DNA of 58,026 nucleotides from an uncultured Clostridia bacterium (GTDB lineage Bacteria; Bacillota; Clostridia; Christensenellales; UBA1242): contig CANQWK010000009.1 in NCBI GenBank assembly GCA_947627545.1, forward strand, positions 1 to 58,026, in the 5' to 3' direction. Made by a program: the position numbers and the translations under genes. Under the pieces are notes generated by a model that worked only from the letters and a program-made list of their open reading frames with translations, made no database searches and was not told where the DNA came from. The first letter of the stretch is position 1. Every line of letters starts with the position of its first letter. This document shows, piece by piece, positions 45,072 through 55,500 of this stretch.

Positions 45072-46436
45072 ATGAACAACTTTGATAAAATTGTAAATTT
45101 GTGCAAAAACAGAGGAATTATATTTCCAGGTAGCGACATTTATGATGGCCTTGCAAATACTTGGGATTATGGCCCTGTTGGCGTAGAACTTAAAAACAAC
45201 ATCAAACGCACTTGGTGGAAAAAATTTGTGCAAGAAAGCGCCAATTCTTTTGGTGTAGATGCAGATATTTTTATGAACAGCAAAGTTTGGGAAGCAAGCG
45301 GACACACTTCTGGTTTTTCCGACCCTAAAATGGATTGTAAAAATTGCAAAACTCGCCACAGAGCAGACAATTTAATTGAAGCACATAGCAAAGGCAAAGT
45401 TGATGCGGACACGATGAGCAACGAAGAAATGGAAAAGTATATTGCTGAACATAAAGTTGCTTGTCCAAAATGCGGCAAGTGCGATTGGACACCTATACGC
45501 AATTTTAATCTTATGTTTTCAACTTCACGTGGAGTTACTGACGATAGCCAAAATTTAATTTATCTTCGTCCAGAAACTGCACAAGGCGAGTTTGTGAACT
45601 TTTTAAATGTTCAACGCAGCATGCGTGCAAAAGTTCCGTTTGGCATTGCGCAAATTGGCAAGGCTTTTAGAAACGAAGTTACTCCAGGCAATTTTATTTT
45701 CCGCACAATTGAATTTGAACAAATGGAACATCAATGGTTCTGCAAAGCGGAAGACAGCATGAATTTTTATAATCAATTTAAACAAAAAGCTATGGACTAT
45801 TTGCTATCAATTGGCTTTAAAGCAGAAAATTTGCGTTTTAAGGACCACGAAAAATTGGTGTTTTATGCAAAGGCCGCTTGCGACATTCAATATAACTATC
45901 CAATAGGCTGGGAAGAATTAAACGGCATTCATCATAGAAGCGATTGGGATTTAACTCGTCATCAAGAATTTAGCGGAAAGTCTATGCAATATTTAGACCC
46001 TTTCACAAATGAAAAATATATTCCTAATGTAATTGAATATTCAATTGGAGCAGATAGGTTAACCTTAGCTGTTTTGTGCGAAGCCTATGATGAAGAAAAA
46101 TTGCCAGATGGCGACAGCCGAGTTGTGTTGCATTTTCACCCTGCAATTGCACCTTACAAGGTGGCGGTTTTGCCGTTGCAAAAAAATTTAGGCGAAAAAG
46201 CAACTGAAATTTATAACAACTTGGCAAAGCATTTTATGGTAACTTATGACGATGCTGGCAGCATTGGTAAACGCTATCGCCGTCAAGATGAAATTGGCAC
46301 ACCAATGTGCGTTACAATTGATTTTGATACACTAAACGATAACACCGTTACAATAAGAGATAGAGATACAATGCAACAAATCCGCCTAAACATAAACGAA
46401 CTTAAAGATTATATTTCTAAAAAAATAGAATATTAA
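45072..46436 (+). CDS. glyQS: Glycyl-tRNA synthetase, single-chain (alpha2) type
   Basis: A 454-residue class II synthetase joining glycine to tRNA-Gly. It starts with the eukaryote/low-GC type signature (NNFDKIVNLCKNRGIIFPGS, then IYDGLANTWDYGPVG), has a Cys-x-x-Cys pair in MDCKNCKTRH and another in VACPKCGKC that may bind zinc, YLRPETAQGEFVNF, motif 2 GIAQIGKAFRNEVTPGNFIFR, and motif 3 VIEYSIGADRLTLAVL. The anticodon-binding domain fills the last ~110 residues. AAGGAG stands before the ATG. No T-box leader was found in the 60-base gap. Confidence 0.96.
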   Translation: MNNFDKIVNLCKNRGIIFPGSDIYDGLANTWDYGPVGVELKNNIKRTWWKKFVQESANSFGVDADIFMNSKVWEASGHTSGFSDPKMDCKNCKTRHRADNLIEAHSKGKVDADTMSNEEMEKYIAEHKVACPKCGKCDWTPIRNFNLMFSTSRGVTDDSQNLIYLRPETAQGEFVNFLNVQRSMRAKVPFGIAQIGKAFRNEVTPGNFIFRTIEFEQMEHQWFCKAEDSMNFYNQFKQKAMDYLLSIGFKAENLRFKDHEKLVFYAKAACDIQYNYPIGWEELNGIHHRSDWDLTRHQEFSGKSMQYLDPFTNEKYIPNVIEYSIGADRLTLAVLCEAYDEEKLPDGDSRVVLHFHPAIAPYKVAVLPLQKNLGEKATEIYNNLAKHFMVTYDDAGSIGKRYRRQDEIGTPMCVTIDFDTLNDNTVTIRDRDTMQQIRLNINELKDYISKKIEY

Positions 46437-46460
46437 GTGGCATTCGCCACTTTTATTTTT
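46435..46460 (+). terminator. Terminator of glyQS
   Basis: AAGTGGC (46435-46441), ATTC loop, GCCACTT (46446-46452), then TTATTTTT. Its first arm overlaps the stop codon. Confidence 0.88.
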
Positions 46461-46520
46461 TATTTGTTGTTTTTTATTTATTAATTTTATTTTAATCTTC
46501 TTTTTTTGATAAAAAGTAGC

Positions 46521-46597
46521 AAAAAAACAAATTGGGTTGTTTTTCTGTTTCTCTTTTCTAAAAAAGAGAAAAAATCCACTAAATTGTGGATTTTTTT
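46521..46597. terminator. Three hairpins in series between glyQS and rplI
   Basis: AAAAACAA/TTGTTTTT (near 46523-46545), TTTCTCTTTT/AAAAGAGAAA (46548-46571) and AAAATCCAC/GTGGATTTT (46571-46579 and 46586-46594). The last one has a T run on the plus strand and, on the minus strand, follows the rplI stop codon, so it terminates rplI. The others may be backup terminators. Confidence 0.65.
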
Positions 46598-46602
46598 TCA
46601 TT

Positions 46603-47046
46603 TTATTTAATATTTACACTGGCAATTATGTCGGCGGAAACTTCTTTTATAAATTGAATTGTTATTTTATATTGCCCAGCCGCTTTTATTGTTGGAAAAT
46701 CTTTTATCATATTTTTTTCAACTTTAATGCCGTCATTATTTAAAGCTGTTAAAATTTCTTGCTTTGTTATTGAGCCAAACGCTTTGCCATTTGCACCTAC
46801 GCTAAGCGTAAAATTGTAAACTTTATTTTTAATTTTGTTTGCTATTGCTTGAAATTCTTTAACCATTTCGCCATGATGAAATGCTTTTGCGTCCATTTGA
46901 CCTTTGTGGTCATTTAAATTGCTAGCAGTGGCCTCTTTTGCAATGCCTTGTTTTATTAGCACATTTAATGCATAATTTGGGTTTACATCAATAATTTCTC
47001 CAGCCTTGCCTTTGCCTTTAAGTTCTTTAATTAAAATAACTTTCAT
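46603..47046 (-). CDS. rplI: 50S ribosomal protein bL9
   Basis: Encodes 147 residues, the usual length. N-terminal domain [37 protein letters not shown], a long connecting helix, and a C-terminal domain with [12 protein letters not shown]. bL9 binds 23S rRNA at the L1 stalk base. The normally conserved GYARNFLIPKG reads [11 protein letters not shown], so Arg and Pro of that loop are replaced; the rest is ordinary. GAGGTG precedes the ATG. Confidence 0.95.
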   Translation of the reverse strand: MKVILIKELKGKGKAGEIIDVNPNYALNVLIKQGIAKEATASNLNDHKGQMDAKAFHHGEMVKEFQAIANKIKNKVYNFTLSVGANGKAFGSITKQEILTALNNDGIKVEKNMIKDFPTIKAAGQYKITIQFIKEVSADIIASVNIK

Positions 47047-47062
47047 TTACACCTCTATAATT

Positions 47063-47091
47063 ATTTTAACATATAAATTTTCTTTTGTCAA
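47063..47091 (-). promoter_or_regulatory. Promoter of rplI
   Basis: On the minus strand TTGACA (47086-47091), 17-base spacer, TAAAAT (47063-47068). Confidence 0.85.
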
Positions 47092-47182
47092 ATTTTACAA
47101 CTATCAAAAATTTATTAAAAATGATAATTTTTATTGAAATTTTTAATAAAATTTAATTTTTTGAACCTAATGATTATTTTAA

Positions 47183-47211
47183 TTGAAATTTTTTTAATTA
47201 TTAGTTATAAT
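47183..47211 (+). promoter_or_regulatory. Promoter of the metalloprotease pair
   Basis: TTGAAA (47183-47188), 17-base spacer, TATAAT (47206-47211); AGAGG then lies five bases before the ATG at 47227. Confidence 0.82.
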
Positions 47212-47226
47212 ATTAAAGAGGTATTT

Positions 47227-47541
47227 ATGGATAAATTCAAAATAAAGTTGGGAGTTTCAACTTTAAACAAAACAATAAGTTTGACAATTGATTATGATAA
47301 TCAAACTGCCGAACTTAATGGGGAAAATTTTGATTTAAATATTAAACCATTTGTAAGTGATTTAACAAGCATAGTTTCAAGTTGGCAAAATGAAATGAAA
47401 GATGATTCAATTAAAGATGGAATATCTTATTTTGTACATATCAAAAAAGACGGAAAAGTTTATAAATTTGAAGGATTGAATAAATTTCCAAACAATTTTG
47501 ATGAATTTATGTTTCTTCTAGAAGAGGCAAATGTATGGTAG
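47227..47541 (+). CDS. Small protein coupled to a putative metalloprotease
   Basis: Encodes 104 residues from ATG 47227; the longer reading from 47134 runs through the promoter and is rejected. The fold looks alpha/beta, with a 'K.KLGVSTLNKTISLTIDYD' strand pair and a C-terminal helix. No signal or membrane segment. Its last 7 bases overlap the start of the metalloprotease gene, so the two are made together; it could be a partner, inhibitor or substrate adaptor. No family recognised. Confidence 0.78.
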   Translation: MDKFKIKLGVSTLNKTISLTIDYDNQTAELNGENFDLNIKPFVSDLTSIVSSWQNEMKDDSIKDGISYFVHIKKDGKVYKFEGLNKFPNNFDEFMFLLEEANVW

Positions 47542-49154
47542 TTTTTGAAATTGGCAGCAGGTCGCTTACAGAAGAATCTTTTAAACATGTAGTTGAAACC
47601 GAAATTGAAAAGTTGGTTAAATTTTTTGGAGAAGAAAATAGAGATAAAATTGAAGATACAATATATAATACAATTTATGTAATTGGAGATAGAAAAAAAA
47701 TTGATTCTAAAGAAAAAATACTTGAATCATTACAATCATTTTTATGTGCGGCAGATGCAGATTTTGTGTTTGACTTGTTAAAATTAAGAAACTATAATGA
47801 AGATAATTTTTTTAATTTTTTTAATAAATTTCAGGAATGGGCACAATCTACACCTAATATAGAAGAAAATGCTGAATATAGGGCTTTTTGTGCATCATAT
47901 TTTGAAAAATCAGACGAAAAAGAGATTGTTACATGTCAGGGTAAACATGAACATTTTCTTGAAATGCGGGCGAATTTTAATAAACCTGAATTTATAGAAA
48001 ATCTGCAAAAAAGGGTTGATGATTTTCAGAAATTTTCAATTATAATAAAAGCAATTTCAAAAGTTTGGGAAGATGTAAAACAAGAATGTGAACTTTTAAA
48101 ACAAAACCATGTTTCTGAATATAATCAACAATTAAAATGGTATTTAGGTACAAAACAAACTATATGTAGACAAGAACTTGCCCATGTTTTTGGAGAAGAT
48201 AGATTGGGAAACATATCTATTACGCATGAAAATGATGATATTTCTAAAACTTTTATTAATTATATAACAAAAAATCCAGATTTTATAAGCCTAGACGATA
48301 AAATTGAATTTGATGTTATGTTTAAGCAAATAACTGGGGAAGATTTAACTTTGCAAGAATATGAAACTAAATATGAAAAACAAATAAAGCAGTTAAGAGA
48401 GACATTGCATTCAAAATTTGAAAAGATTGATAAAGAAAAAACCAGTGGGTTAGTAAAATCTACCCTTTTAAGATTGCAAGAATATTTAAAGGAACAAGGT
48501 GTAAAAGATGTTGATAAAATTTTAGACCGGTTTTTGATATATATGAAAAAATTAGATGGATCTGCGGCATATTATAAAACACTGAAAACTGAAAATGATA
48601 ATATAGATTTTATAGCTTTGCCAAGAGATTTTCAATTTAGTTTAACACACGAAACACTACATTCAATTGCAAAGGTAGAAAATTCAAATCAAACAGGCTT
48701 TGATAATTGTCGAGCAACAATAGCACTTAATGAAGTTCTAACAGAATTTTTAGCATTAAAAATTGACGAACGAAAAGCTGAAAATTTAAATTCTAAATTA
48801 ACTTGTTGTTATTCATCCGCTTTTCCAATAATGGAAGAATTTTTAAACAAAAATTTGGATAAAATTAAAGCATTCTATTTAAAAGGTGATATTGAATCTT
48901 TTAAAAAATTTATTGGTGAAGAAAATTTCGAACAACTTTGTTCAAGTTTAACACAATTATTAAATTTATCAGAAAAAATATCAAGCTTAACACTAAAAAC
49001 TGAACAAATATTAAAAGATTCTTCTTCATGTAAAAATGATAAATTAATAGAAGTGGTTAATAAAGTTCAAGATGTAATGCAAAAAATAGAAAATTATGTC
49101 GCAGAAAATGACCGCAGTAATGTATCTTTATTATTAAATTTGAAATTAAATTAA
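47535..49154 (+). CDS. Putative cytosolic zinc metalloprotease
   Basis: Encodes 539 residues, no signal peptide. The region around 365-405 reads SLTHETLHSIAKVENS, then NEVLTEFLALKI: H372-E373-T-L-H376 is an HExxH zinc site and E400 or E404, 23-27 residues on, fits the third ligand of gluzincins. The first ~360 residues are helical and charged; the last ~110 hold a coiled coil (SLTQLLNLSEKISSLTLKTE). I do not recognise the family; the combination recalls large toxin-like or housekeeping gluzincins only at the motif level. Translation is coupled to the 104-residue protein (overlap ATGTATGGTAG). Confidence 0.82.
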   Translation: MVVFEIGSRSLTEESFKHVVETEIEKLVKFFGEENRDKIEDTIYNTIYVIGDRKKIDSKEKILESLQSFLCAADADFVFDLLKLRNYNEDNFFNFFNKFQEWAQSTPNIEENAEYRAFCASYFEKSDEKEIVTCQGKHEHFLEMRANFNKPEFIENLQKRVDDFQKFSIIIKAISKVWEDVKQECELLKQNHVSEYNQQLKWYLGTKQTICRQELAHVFGEDRLGNISITHENDDISKTFINYITKNPDFISLDDKIEFDVMFKQITGEDLTLQEYETKYEKQIKQLRETLHSKFEKIDKEKTSGLVKSTLLRLQEYLKEQGVKDVDKILDRFLIYMKKLDGSAAYYKTLKTENDNIDFIALPRDFQFSLTHETLHSIAKVENSNQTGFDNCRATIALNEVLTEFLALKIDERKAENLNSKLTCCYSSAFPIMEEFLNKNLDKIKAFYLKGDIESFKKFIGEENFEQLCSSLTQLLNLSEKISSLTLKTEQILKDSSSCKNDKLIEVVNKVQDVMQKIENYVAENDRSNVSLLLNLKLN

Positions 49155-49182
49155 AATAAAACGTTGAAATAAAAAAATTAAA

Positions 49183-49236
49183 AGTGCAAAATTTTATAAA
49201 TTTTTTAAAAAATTGAAATTTTGCACTATTTTTTTA
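49183..49236 (+). terminator. Long hairpin terminator of the metalloprotease pair
   Basis: AGTGCAAAATTT (49183-49194) pairs perfectly with AAATTTTGCACT (49216-49227), then ATTTTTTT. The inner bases are also self-complementary A/T. Confidence 0.85.
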
Positions 49237-49396
49237 CATTTTAAAAAATTTTTAATCAATTTTAAAATTAAAATATTAAAATGTTTTTTTATTTTTCATC
49301 TATTTGCTTTTGTTTTTTAATTGAATAAAAACATTTTTTTAGAGCAAAATATTTATAAATTAAAATTAGTTTTTATTTTAATTTAGGGAGTAAATT

Positions 49397-49711
49397 ATGG
49401 ATGTGATGTGCAGAAAATATAGTTGTATATATAATGATAAAGCAAAATGTGATAGAAAAAATTTGCAAGTTGACAATAAATCAGATTGCCAAGATTTAGA
49501 AATAGATAACAACAAAGTTGTTGAAGATGTTTCACTAGATATGTTTGAGCATGAACCAGATGTTGCACCTTATCATCATTGCAAAACAATGAACATAAAT
49601 TGTTGCACGGACAGATGTATTTTTAACAAAAACGGCGAGTGTTTTTCAAACGGAATTTTTGTTGGCAGTGAACAAAAAACTGCTCCTTGCAATAGTTTTG
49701 TGCCAAGATAA
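49397..49711 (+). CDS. Cysteine-rich protein with two DUF1540-type modules
   Basis: Encodes 104 residues with 12 Cys. Two modules fit the DUF1540 pattern 'C...C.Y(F)N....C....I.V.......T.C..F': residues ~5-34 (CRKYSCIYNDKAKCDRKNL) and ~71-102 (CCTDRCIFNKNGECFSNGIF, ending APCNSF). DUF1540 proteins are small, Firmicutes-specific and likely bind metal; some are linked to spores. Two modules in one protein is a common layout. The linker is acidic and has His-rich PYHHC. AGGGAG precedes the ATG. Confidence 0.87.
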   Translation: MDVMCRKYSCIYNDKAKCDRKNLQVDNKSDCQDLEIDNNKVVEDVSLDMFEHEPDVAPYHHCKTMNINCCTDRCIFNKNGECFSNGIFVGSEQKTAPCNSFVPR

Positions 49712-49880
49712 ATTTGTTCATTTAAATAGCAAAAATATTAAAAATTTTTTAAAAAATGGGAAAATGATATCAATTTATTAAAATTTATTTAAAATTTGCC
49801 TTAAATTTTATTAATTTTTAAAATTTTTATTAAAATAAAACAAAAATAAAACAATTTTTTATTTAAAATTTAATTTTACT

Positions 49881-49904
49881 AACTGCTTTGTGCAGTTTTT
49901 TTAT
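49881..49904 (+). terminator. Terminator of the DUF1540 gene
   Basis: AACTGC (49881-49886), TTTGT loop, GCAGTT (49892-49897), then T. The tail merges into the -35 box of the leuS promoter. Confidence 0.8.
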
Positions 49905-49932
49905 TGACAAATTTTAGGGATTATATTAGAAT
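49904..49932 (+). promoter_or_regulatory. Promoter of leuS
   Basis: TTGACA (49904-49909), 17-base spacer, TAGAAT (49927-49932). Confidence 0.87.
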
Positions 49933-50019
49933 AAATAATGCTAAAATAAATTCTTAGTTTGGAATTACATTCATTTATTTAGATGTAATGTTTTAATTAA
50001 TTATTGTTAGGAGTTTTTT

Positions 50020-52428
50020 ATGGGCGAATTTAATCATATAGAAATTGAAAATAAATGGAAAAAATATTGGGAAGAACATAAAACATTTAAAACTGATGTT
50101 TGGGATTTTTCTAAGCCAAAATTTTATGCATTGGATATGTTTCCATATCCGTCAGGAGAGGGGTTGCATGTTGGACATCCTGCTGGTTATACCGGTACAG
50201 ATATAATTGCTCGCATGAAGCGTATGCAAGGTTATAATGTGTTGCATCCAATGGGATTTGATTCATTTGGTTTGCCTGCCGAACAATATGCAATAGAAAC
50301 AGGAAATAATCCTGTAAATTTTACTGAAAAAAACATAAAGCATTTTACTAATCAACTTAAAAATTTGGGTTTATCGTTTGATTGGAATAGAACAATAAAA
50401 ACAAGCGACCCTAAATATTATAAATGGACGCAATGGATTTTTAAACAGCTATATTTAGATGGGCTTGCTCAAATAAAAGAAGTACCGGTAAATTGGTGTG
50501 AAGAGTTAGGTTGTGTGCTTGCTAATGATGAAGTAGAGGACGGCAAAAGTGAAAGAGGTGGGTACCCTGTTGTTAAAAAGAATATGAAACAATGGGTAAT
50601 AGATACTCCTGCTTATGCGGAAAAATTGTTAAATGGTTTAAATGAAATTGATTGGCCAGAAAGCACAAAAGCAATGCAGCGTAATTGGATTGGCAAATCA
50701 ACTGGCGTGGAAGTTGAATTTAAAATTGTTGGCGGAGGAAAATTTTCAATTTACACCACTTGTATAGAAACAATTTATGGCATAACTTTTATGGTGCTTG
50801 CACCCGAAAATAAATTGGTAGATGAACTTAAACCAAGAATAAAAAATTGGGCAGAAGTTGAAAATTATCGCAAAGAAACTGCTAAAAAAAGCGATATGGA
50901 ACGCACTGAATTTAACAAAGGCAAGTCTGGCGTTAAGTTGGAAGGAATTTTTGCAATAAACCCAGCAAATAATAAACAAGTTCCTGTGTTTTTGGGGGAT
51001 TTTGTTTTAGTTAGTTATGGAACAGGTGCTGTTATGGCAGTGCCTAGCCATGACCAACGCGATTTCGAATATGCCTTAGCTCATAACATTCCTATGGTTC
51101 AAGTTATTTTAGGTGCCGATGTTTCAAAACAAGCGTTTGAAAAACACGATTATTTAAACAAAGGTTGCAAACTAATAAATAGTGAAGAATTTTCAGGCTT
51201 AACAGTAGAGCAAGCAAAAGAAGCAATAACTGAAAAACTTGAAAAAATGGGAGTGGCAAAACGCCAAACCAATTATAGATTGCGTGAGTGGACTTTTGCT
51301 CGCCAACGATATTGGGGAGAGCCTATTCCAATTGTTCATTTTGAGGACGGAAAAACGTGTGCAGTGGAAGATAAGGATTTGCCGGTTGTGTTGCCTATAT
51401 TAGATGACTATAAGCCAGCAAAAGATGGCAGTAGTCCACTTAATCGTGCTACCGATTGGTTAAATGTAAAAATTAATGGAAAACCTGCAAAAAGAGAAAC
51501 TAACACAATGCCAGGCTCGGCAGGTTCAAGTTGGTATTATTTAAGATATATAGACCCTGAAAATGACAAAGAAATTGCAGATAAAAAATTGCTTAAACAC
51601 TGGTTGCCGGTTGACTTGTATGTTGGTGGGCCTGAACACGCGGTTGGTCATTTGTTGTATAGCAGAATGTGGAATAATTATTTATTTGATAAGGGAATTG
51701 TTCCGGTTAAAGAGCCATTTAAAAAACTTGTTCATCAAGGCATGATTTTAGGTGCAAACGGAATAAAAATGGGCAAGCGATATCCTGAATTTGTGGTTGA
51801 CCCTAATGATGTTGTAAACAAATATGGGGCAGATACACTTCGCTTATACATTATGTTTATGGGGCCGCTTGAAGTTTCTAAACCGTGGGACGATAATGGA
51901 GTTAACGGAGCGAGAAAATTTCTAGATAGAATTTATCGAATTTATCAAGAAAAACCAATTACTAACGAAGATAACGGTGAACTAAAGGTTATATATAATC
52001 AAACAGTGAAAAAAGTTAGCGAAGATTATGAAAGTTTAAACTTTAACACGGCAATATCGCAGATGATGATTTTTATAAACGCAGTTGCAAAAGCCAGCAG
52101 TTTGCCAAAAATTTACGCCGAAGGTTTTGTAAAATTGTTAAATCCAATTTGTCCTTTTATAACAGAAGAATTATGGCAACAATTGGGGCATAGCGGCACA
52201 ATTAGTTATGAAAGTTGGCCAACTTATGACGAAAAAGTTTTAGAAGTTCAAGAATTTGAAATTCCAATTCAAGTAAATGGAAAATTGCGTGGCAAAATTA
52301 CCGTTTTAAAAACTGCAACTGAACAGGAAATTAAACAAAAAGCAGTTGAGGCTGTTAAAAATTACATTCCAAATGGCTATAAAAAAATAGTTTATATTCC
52401 AAACAGAATTTTTAACATAGTTTTGTAA
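50020..52428 (+). CDS. leuS: Leucyl-tRNA synthetase
   Basis: An 802-residue class I synthetase. MFPYPSGEGLHVGHPAGYTG holds the HIGH-type motif (H50-V-G-H53). The CP1 editing domain follows (STGVEVEF near 220-230, VSYGTGAVMAVPSHDQRDFE). The catalytic half resumes with YRLREWTFARQRYWGEPIP and NTMPGSAGSSWYYLRY. The KMSKS loop is changed to K583-M-G-K-R (KMGKRYPEFVVDPNDVV). The anticodon domain and the C-terminal tail end in VNGKLRGKI and a short helix. GGAG precedes the ATG. Length is normal for bacterial LeuRS. Confidence 0.96.
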   Translation: MGEFNHIEIENKWKKYWEEHKTFKTDVWDFSKPKFYALDMFPYPSGEGLHVGHPAGYTGTDIIARMKRMQGYNVLHPMGFDSFGLPAEQYAIETGNNPVNFTEKNIKHFTNQLKNLGLSFDWNRTIKTSDPKYYKWTQWIFKQLYLDGLAQIKEVPVNWCEELGCVLANDEVEDGKSERGGYPVVKKNMKQWVIDTPAYAEKLLNGLNEIDWPESTKAMQRNWIGKSTGVEVEFKIVGGGKFSIYTTCIETIYGITFMVLAPENKLVDELKPRIKNWAEVENYRKETAKKSDMERTEFNKGKSGVKLEGIFAINPANNKQVPVFLGDFVLVSYGTGAVMAVPSHDQRDFEYALAHNIPMVQVILGADVSKQAFEKHDYLNKGCKLINSEEFSGLTVEQAKEAITEKLEKMGVAKRQTNYRLREWTFARQRYWGEPIPIVHFEDGKTCAVEDKDLPVVLPILDDYKPAKDGSSPLNRATDWLNVKINGKPAKRETNTMPGSAGSSWYYLRYIDPENDKEIADKKLLKHWLPVDLYVGGPEHAVGHLLYSRMWNNYLFDKGIVPVKEPFKKLVHQGMILGANGIKMGKRYPEFVVDPNDVVNKYGADTLRLYIMFMGPLEVSKPWDDNGVNGARKFLDRIYRIYQEKPITNEDNGELKVIYNQTVKKVSEDYESLNFNTAISQMMIFINAVAKASSLPKIYAEGFVKLLNPICPFITEELWQQLGHSGTISYESWPTYDEKVLEVQEFEIPIQVNGKLRGKITVLKTATEQEIKQKAVEAVKNYIPNGYKKIVYIPNRIFNIVL

Positions 52429-52470
52429 ATTAATATCTATTCATTTTATCTACTTTTCATGTGAAAACGT

Positions 52471-52499
52471 TTGTTTTTTTGTCGATAATTGTTTATAAT
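52471..52499 (+). promoter_or_regulatory. Promoter of the repeat surface protein gene
   Basis: TTGTTT (52471-52476), 17-base spacer, TATAAT (52494-52499); ATAGGAG lies before the ATG at 52524. Confidence 0.75.
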
Positions 52500-52523
52500 A
52501 TAAACAAGAGATAGGAGCTGTTT

Positions 52524-55500
52524 ATGAAAGCAAAAACCAGCAAAAAGGCAAAAATTGTAACGTTATTTAGCATAATAGTATTGTTATGCTTTACAATAGT
52601 TCTTTCGGCTATTGGTATATTTTTTTCTAAAAAACAAACCACCCCAAAACCAAAAGAAGAAATTGGTTTATTAGATTGGAACACAGATAAATGGAACGGC
52701 GACAGCAGTGAAGATAATTTTTTAAGCGGAGAGCAATTTGCAAATCGTGGAGACAAAGCCTTTACAATAAATTCAGCCGACTCATATATATGGTTTGTAA
52801 ACCTAACGCAAAATGAAACAGAAGCCGCAAAATATAATTATTTTAAAGACTACACAATTTACTTAAACACAAACATAGATTTACAAAACAAACCAACTGA
52901 GCAGATAGGTAAAAAGATGCCAAACGGCGAATCAACCTTCCAAGGCACGTTTGATGGTGCATATTACACAATAATAAATGCCAAATTGTTAGGAGGACTA
53001 TTTGCCTATACAACAAACGCAACAATAAAGAACATAGGCCTATACAACGCCGAAATACAATCAAACAATGAATATACCGGCGGAATAGTAGATGAAGCAA
53101 TAGATACCACAATAAGTGATGTATATGTAAGAGCAGGCAAAATAAAAGGTAACAATGTAGGCGGAATAGTAGGTAAATTAACATTAACCCAAAACAATAG
53201 CATAACCAATTCATTTGCCGATACAACTTTAAACGGCACAAACAATTCAGGGCTAGTGTATGAAATAATTGGCAAAACTAACACAAGTACTCAAACTGAA
53301 GCAGACAACACTAACATAATCGAAGAAAACAACACAAACAATCAAACCAATGAAGATAACAACACAAACAATCAATCAGCCCAAACATTTAATTACATAA
53401 TAGATTATTGCTATTCAAACAATGCAGAAACAAATTATGCAGAATTAAAAAATGTAAATATTATAAAACCTCATTTATTTTTAAATCCGGTTGTAAATAA
53501 TTTCAATGCTTGGAATTATCAAGCAGAATATTCATTAAAAACAACATGGTGTAATTATTCAGGAGATAAAAGCTTTATATTCAATTTGCCAATACTAAGC
53601 AAATTTAACAAAACCTTTTTAACCGGCTGCTTTTATGAAAATGTTTTAGTTAAAGAAAACGGCGAAGTAGAAAACTTAGAGAGCCTATCTACCGCATTTA
53701 ACACAATGAAAGATGGCGACACAGCCGAACTAAATTTAATAGTAGAAAAAATAACAGTAGAAGAGCCAGCAATATTATCTGCAAATGCCACATTACATTT
53801 AGAAAGTGCAGTGAACACAACACTAACACGAGGTGAAAATAACACTCAAACATTAATAGCAAGCGGAAATAACTCTAAACTAGAAATAGGCGGAAAATCT
53901 AATACAACGATAACCCTAGACGGCAACCGAGAATATGTAGAAGCAAACAACTTAAAAAGTGATGCAGTAATAATAGCCAATGGCTATGATTTTTCAATGA
54001 ATAATGTAAAAATTCAAAACAACATAAACAACACAACCAACTATGGCGGCGGAGTGTTGGTTTATAATGTAACCGCAGGTCAAATTGTAGATGAAGAAAC
54101 AAACGAACCTCAAGAATTGAATTTATCTGGCGAAATAACAAATTGTGAATCAGCAAATTGCGGTGGAGGTTTGGCTGTTGTAAATTGTTCAGCGGAAATT
54201 GCTGTAGAAATAACAAATTGCAAAGCCAACAGCGGCGGCGGTTTAGCACTTGTTGATAAAGTTGAAAATCTCTCTCAAGTAAATAATGTATTTTTCAATT
54301 ATGGATTTGATAAAAAAATTAGTTTAACATTGGGGTTAACAGTAATAAATACAACAACTATTACTGAAGATGTTAAATATAATACTGGTAAAAGTTATGG
54401 TGCAGGAATATTTATAAGCTATTATGCAGATTCAATTGGTATAACTGTTACATTAAAAGCAAGTGTATGCCATAATGATTGTATTGGCGCTGGCGGAGGG
54501 ATTCGTTCATCATGTGGGGGATCGGATAAGAGTATGTTAATCTTAGAAAATTCCTCTGCAAAAGTATATTCAAATACTGCTTCAGATGGTGGCGGTATAT
54601 ATGCTACTTTTACGTGTATTTTGATGGAATCCGGTTCTTATGTTGGCGGAACGTATGTTGCTGCAGGCAATATAGCAGATAGTGGTAAAGGAGGCGGAAT
54701 ATATCTTGATAGCCGATCTGAATTGTATATGACAGGGGGTACAATTTCATACAATAAGGCTAATAAAGTTGAAGGTAGTAGTTCAAAAGGGCAAGGCGGA
54801 GGAGTTTATGCAGTTGCAGGTACTATACTAGCTGCTAGTTCAGGAACAATTTCATATAACTCAGCAACTGATGAAGGTGGAGGTGTTTACGCTAGTGGAA
54901 CTACTTCACTTTTTGAAAATGCCAATTCTAACACAATTCTTGAATATAATACAGCATATTATGGTGGGGGAATTTTTCTTGAAGCAGGTTCAAGCACTTC
55001 CGACATAGGAAATACAAGTGATGGAACAAAGATGATTGTAAGACGCAATACCGCGAACCAAGATGGTGGCGCAATATATGTTAAATTAAGCAGTAATTCA
55101 ACAGTTAATTTAAATTATATAAATGCAGTTTCAAATACTGCGAAATATGGTGGAGGTTTGTATTTTTATGCACCTAGTTCAACTAACACTGTAAATATAA
55201 CAGCAAACTGTATATCTGATTCAAATAAAGCAACCGTAGGTCATGGTGGAGGAATGTATTTTAATGGCAACTCAACCACTTTAAATTTTAATGGACAAAT
55301 AATAAATAATAGAACTGGGCACACCGAAGAATGTTCTGGAAACCCAAGTGGAGCTGGTGCAAGAATATGTGGCTCCACAACTGTTAATATGACAGGTGGA
55401 TTGATTAAAGGAAATGATACAGAGGCCGATATGGTATATGGCGGAGGGTTTTATTTTGACCCAGGTACTAGTTTAAACATGACAGGTGGTGAAATTTGCA

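Larger units (their letters stand above)
49712..50019. other. Intergenic region before leuS
   Basis: Holds a terminator (49881-49904), a promoter (49904-49932) and a leader of about 80 bases with one hairpin, ATTACAT (49964-49970) with ATGTAAT (49983-49989). The leader is too short for a T-box and lacks its conserved T-box sequence. The first 170 bases are A/T filler. Confidence 0.7.

Noticed and set aside
44826..45359. 177-codon minus-strand frame across the start of glyQS
   Set aside because: It runs antisense through the conserved start of glyQS and the terminator before it; no start signal.
46386..46743. Short frames on both strands between glyQS and rplI
   Set aside because: They run through terminator hairpins and antisense to rplI, and are Lys/Phe-rich translations of A/T runs.
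49712..50019. T-box riboswitch before leuS (and before glyQS)
   Set aside because: The leaders are about 80 and 60 bases, too short, and no T-box consensus or specifier hairpin is present.
52843..54249. Minus-strand frames rich in Leu, Arg and Cys opposite the last gene
   Set aside because: The plus strand is continuously open with a clear signal sequence and repeats; the minus frames are mirror translations.
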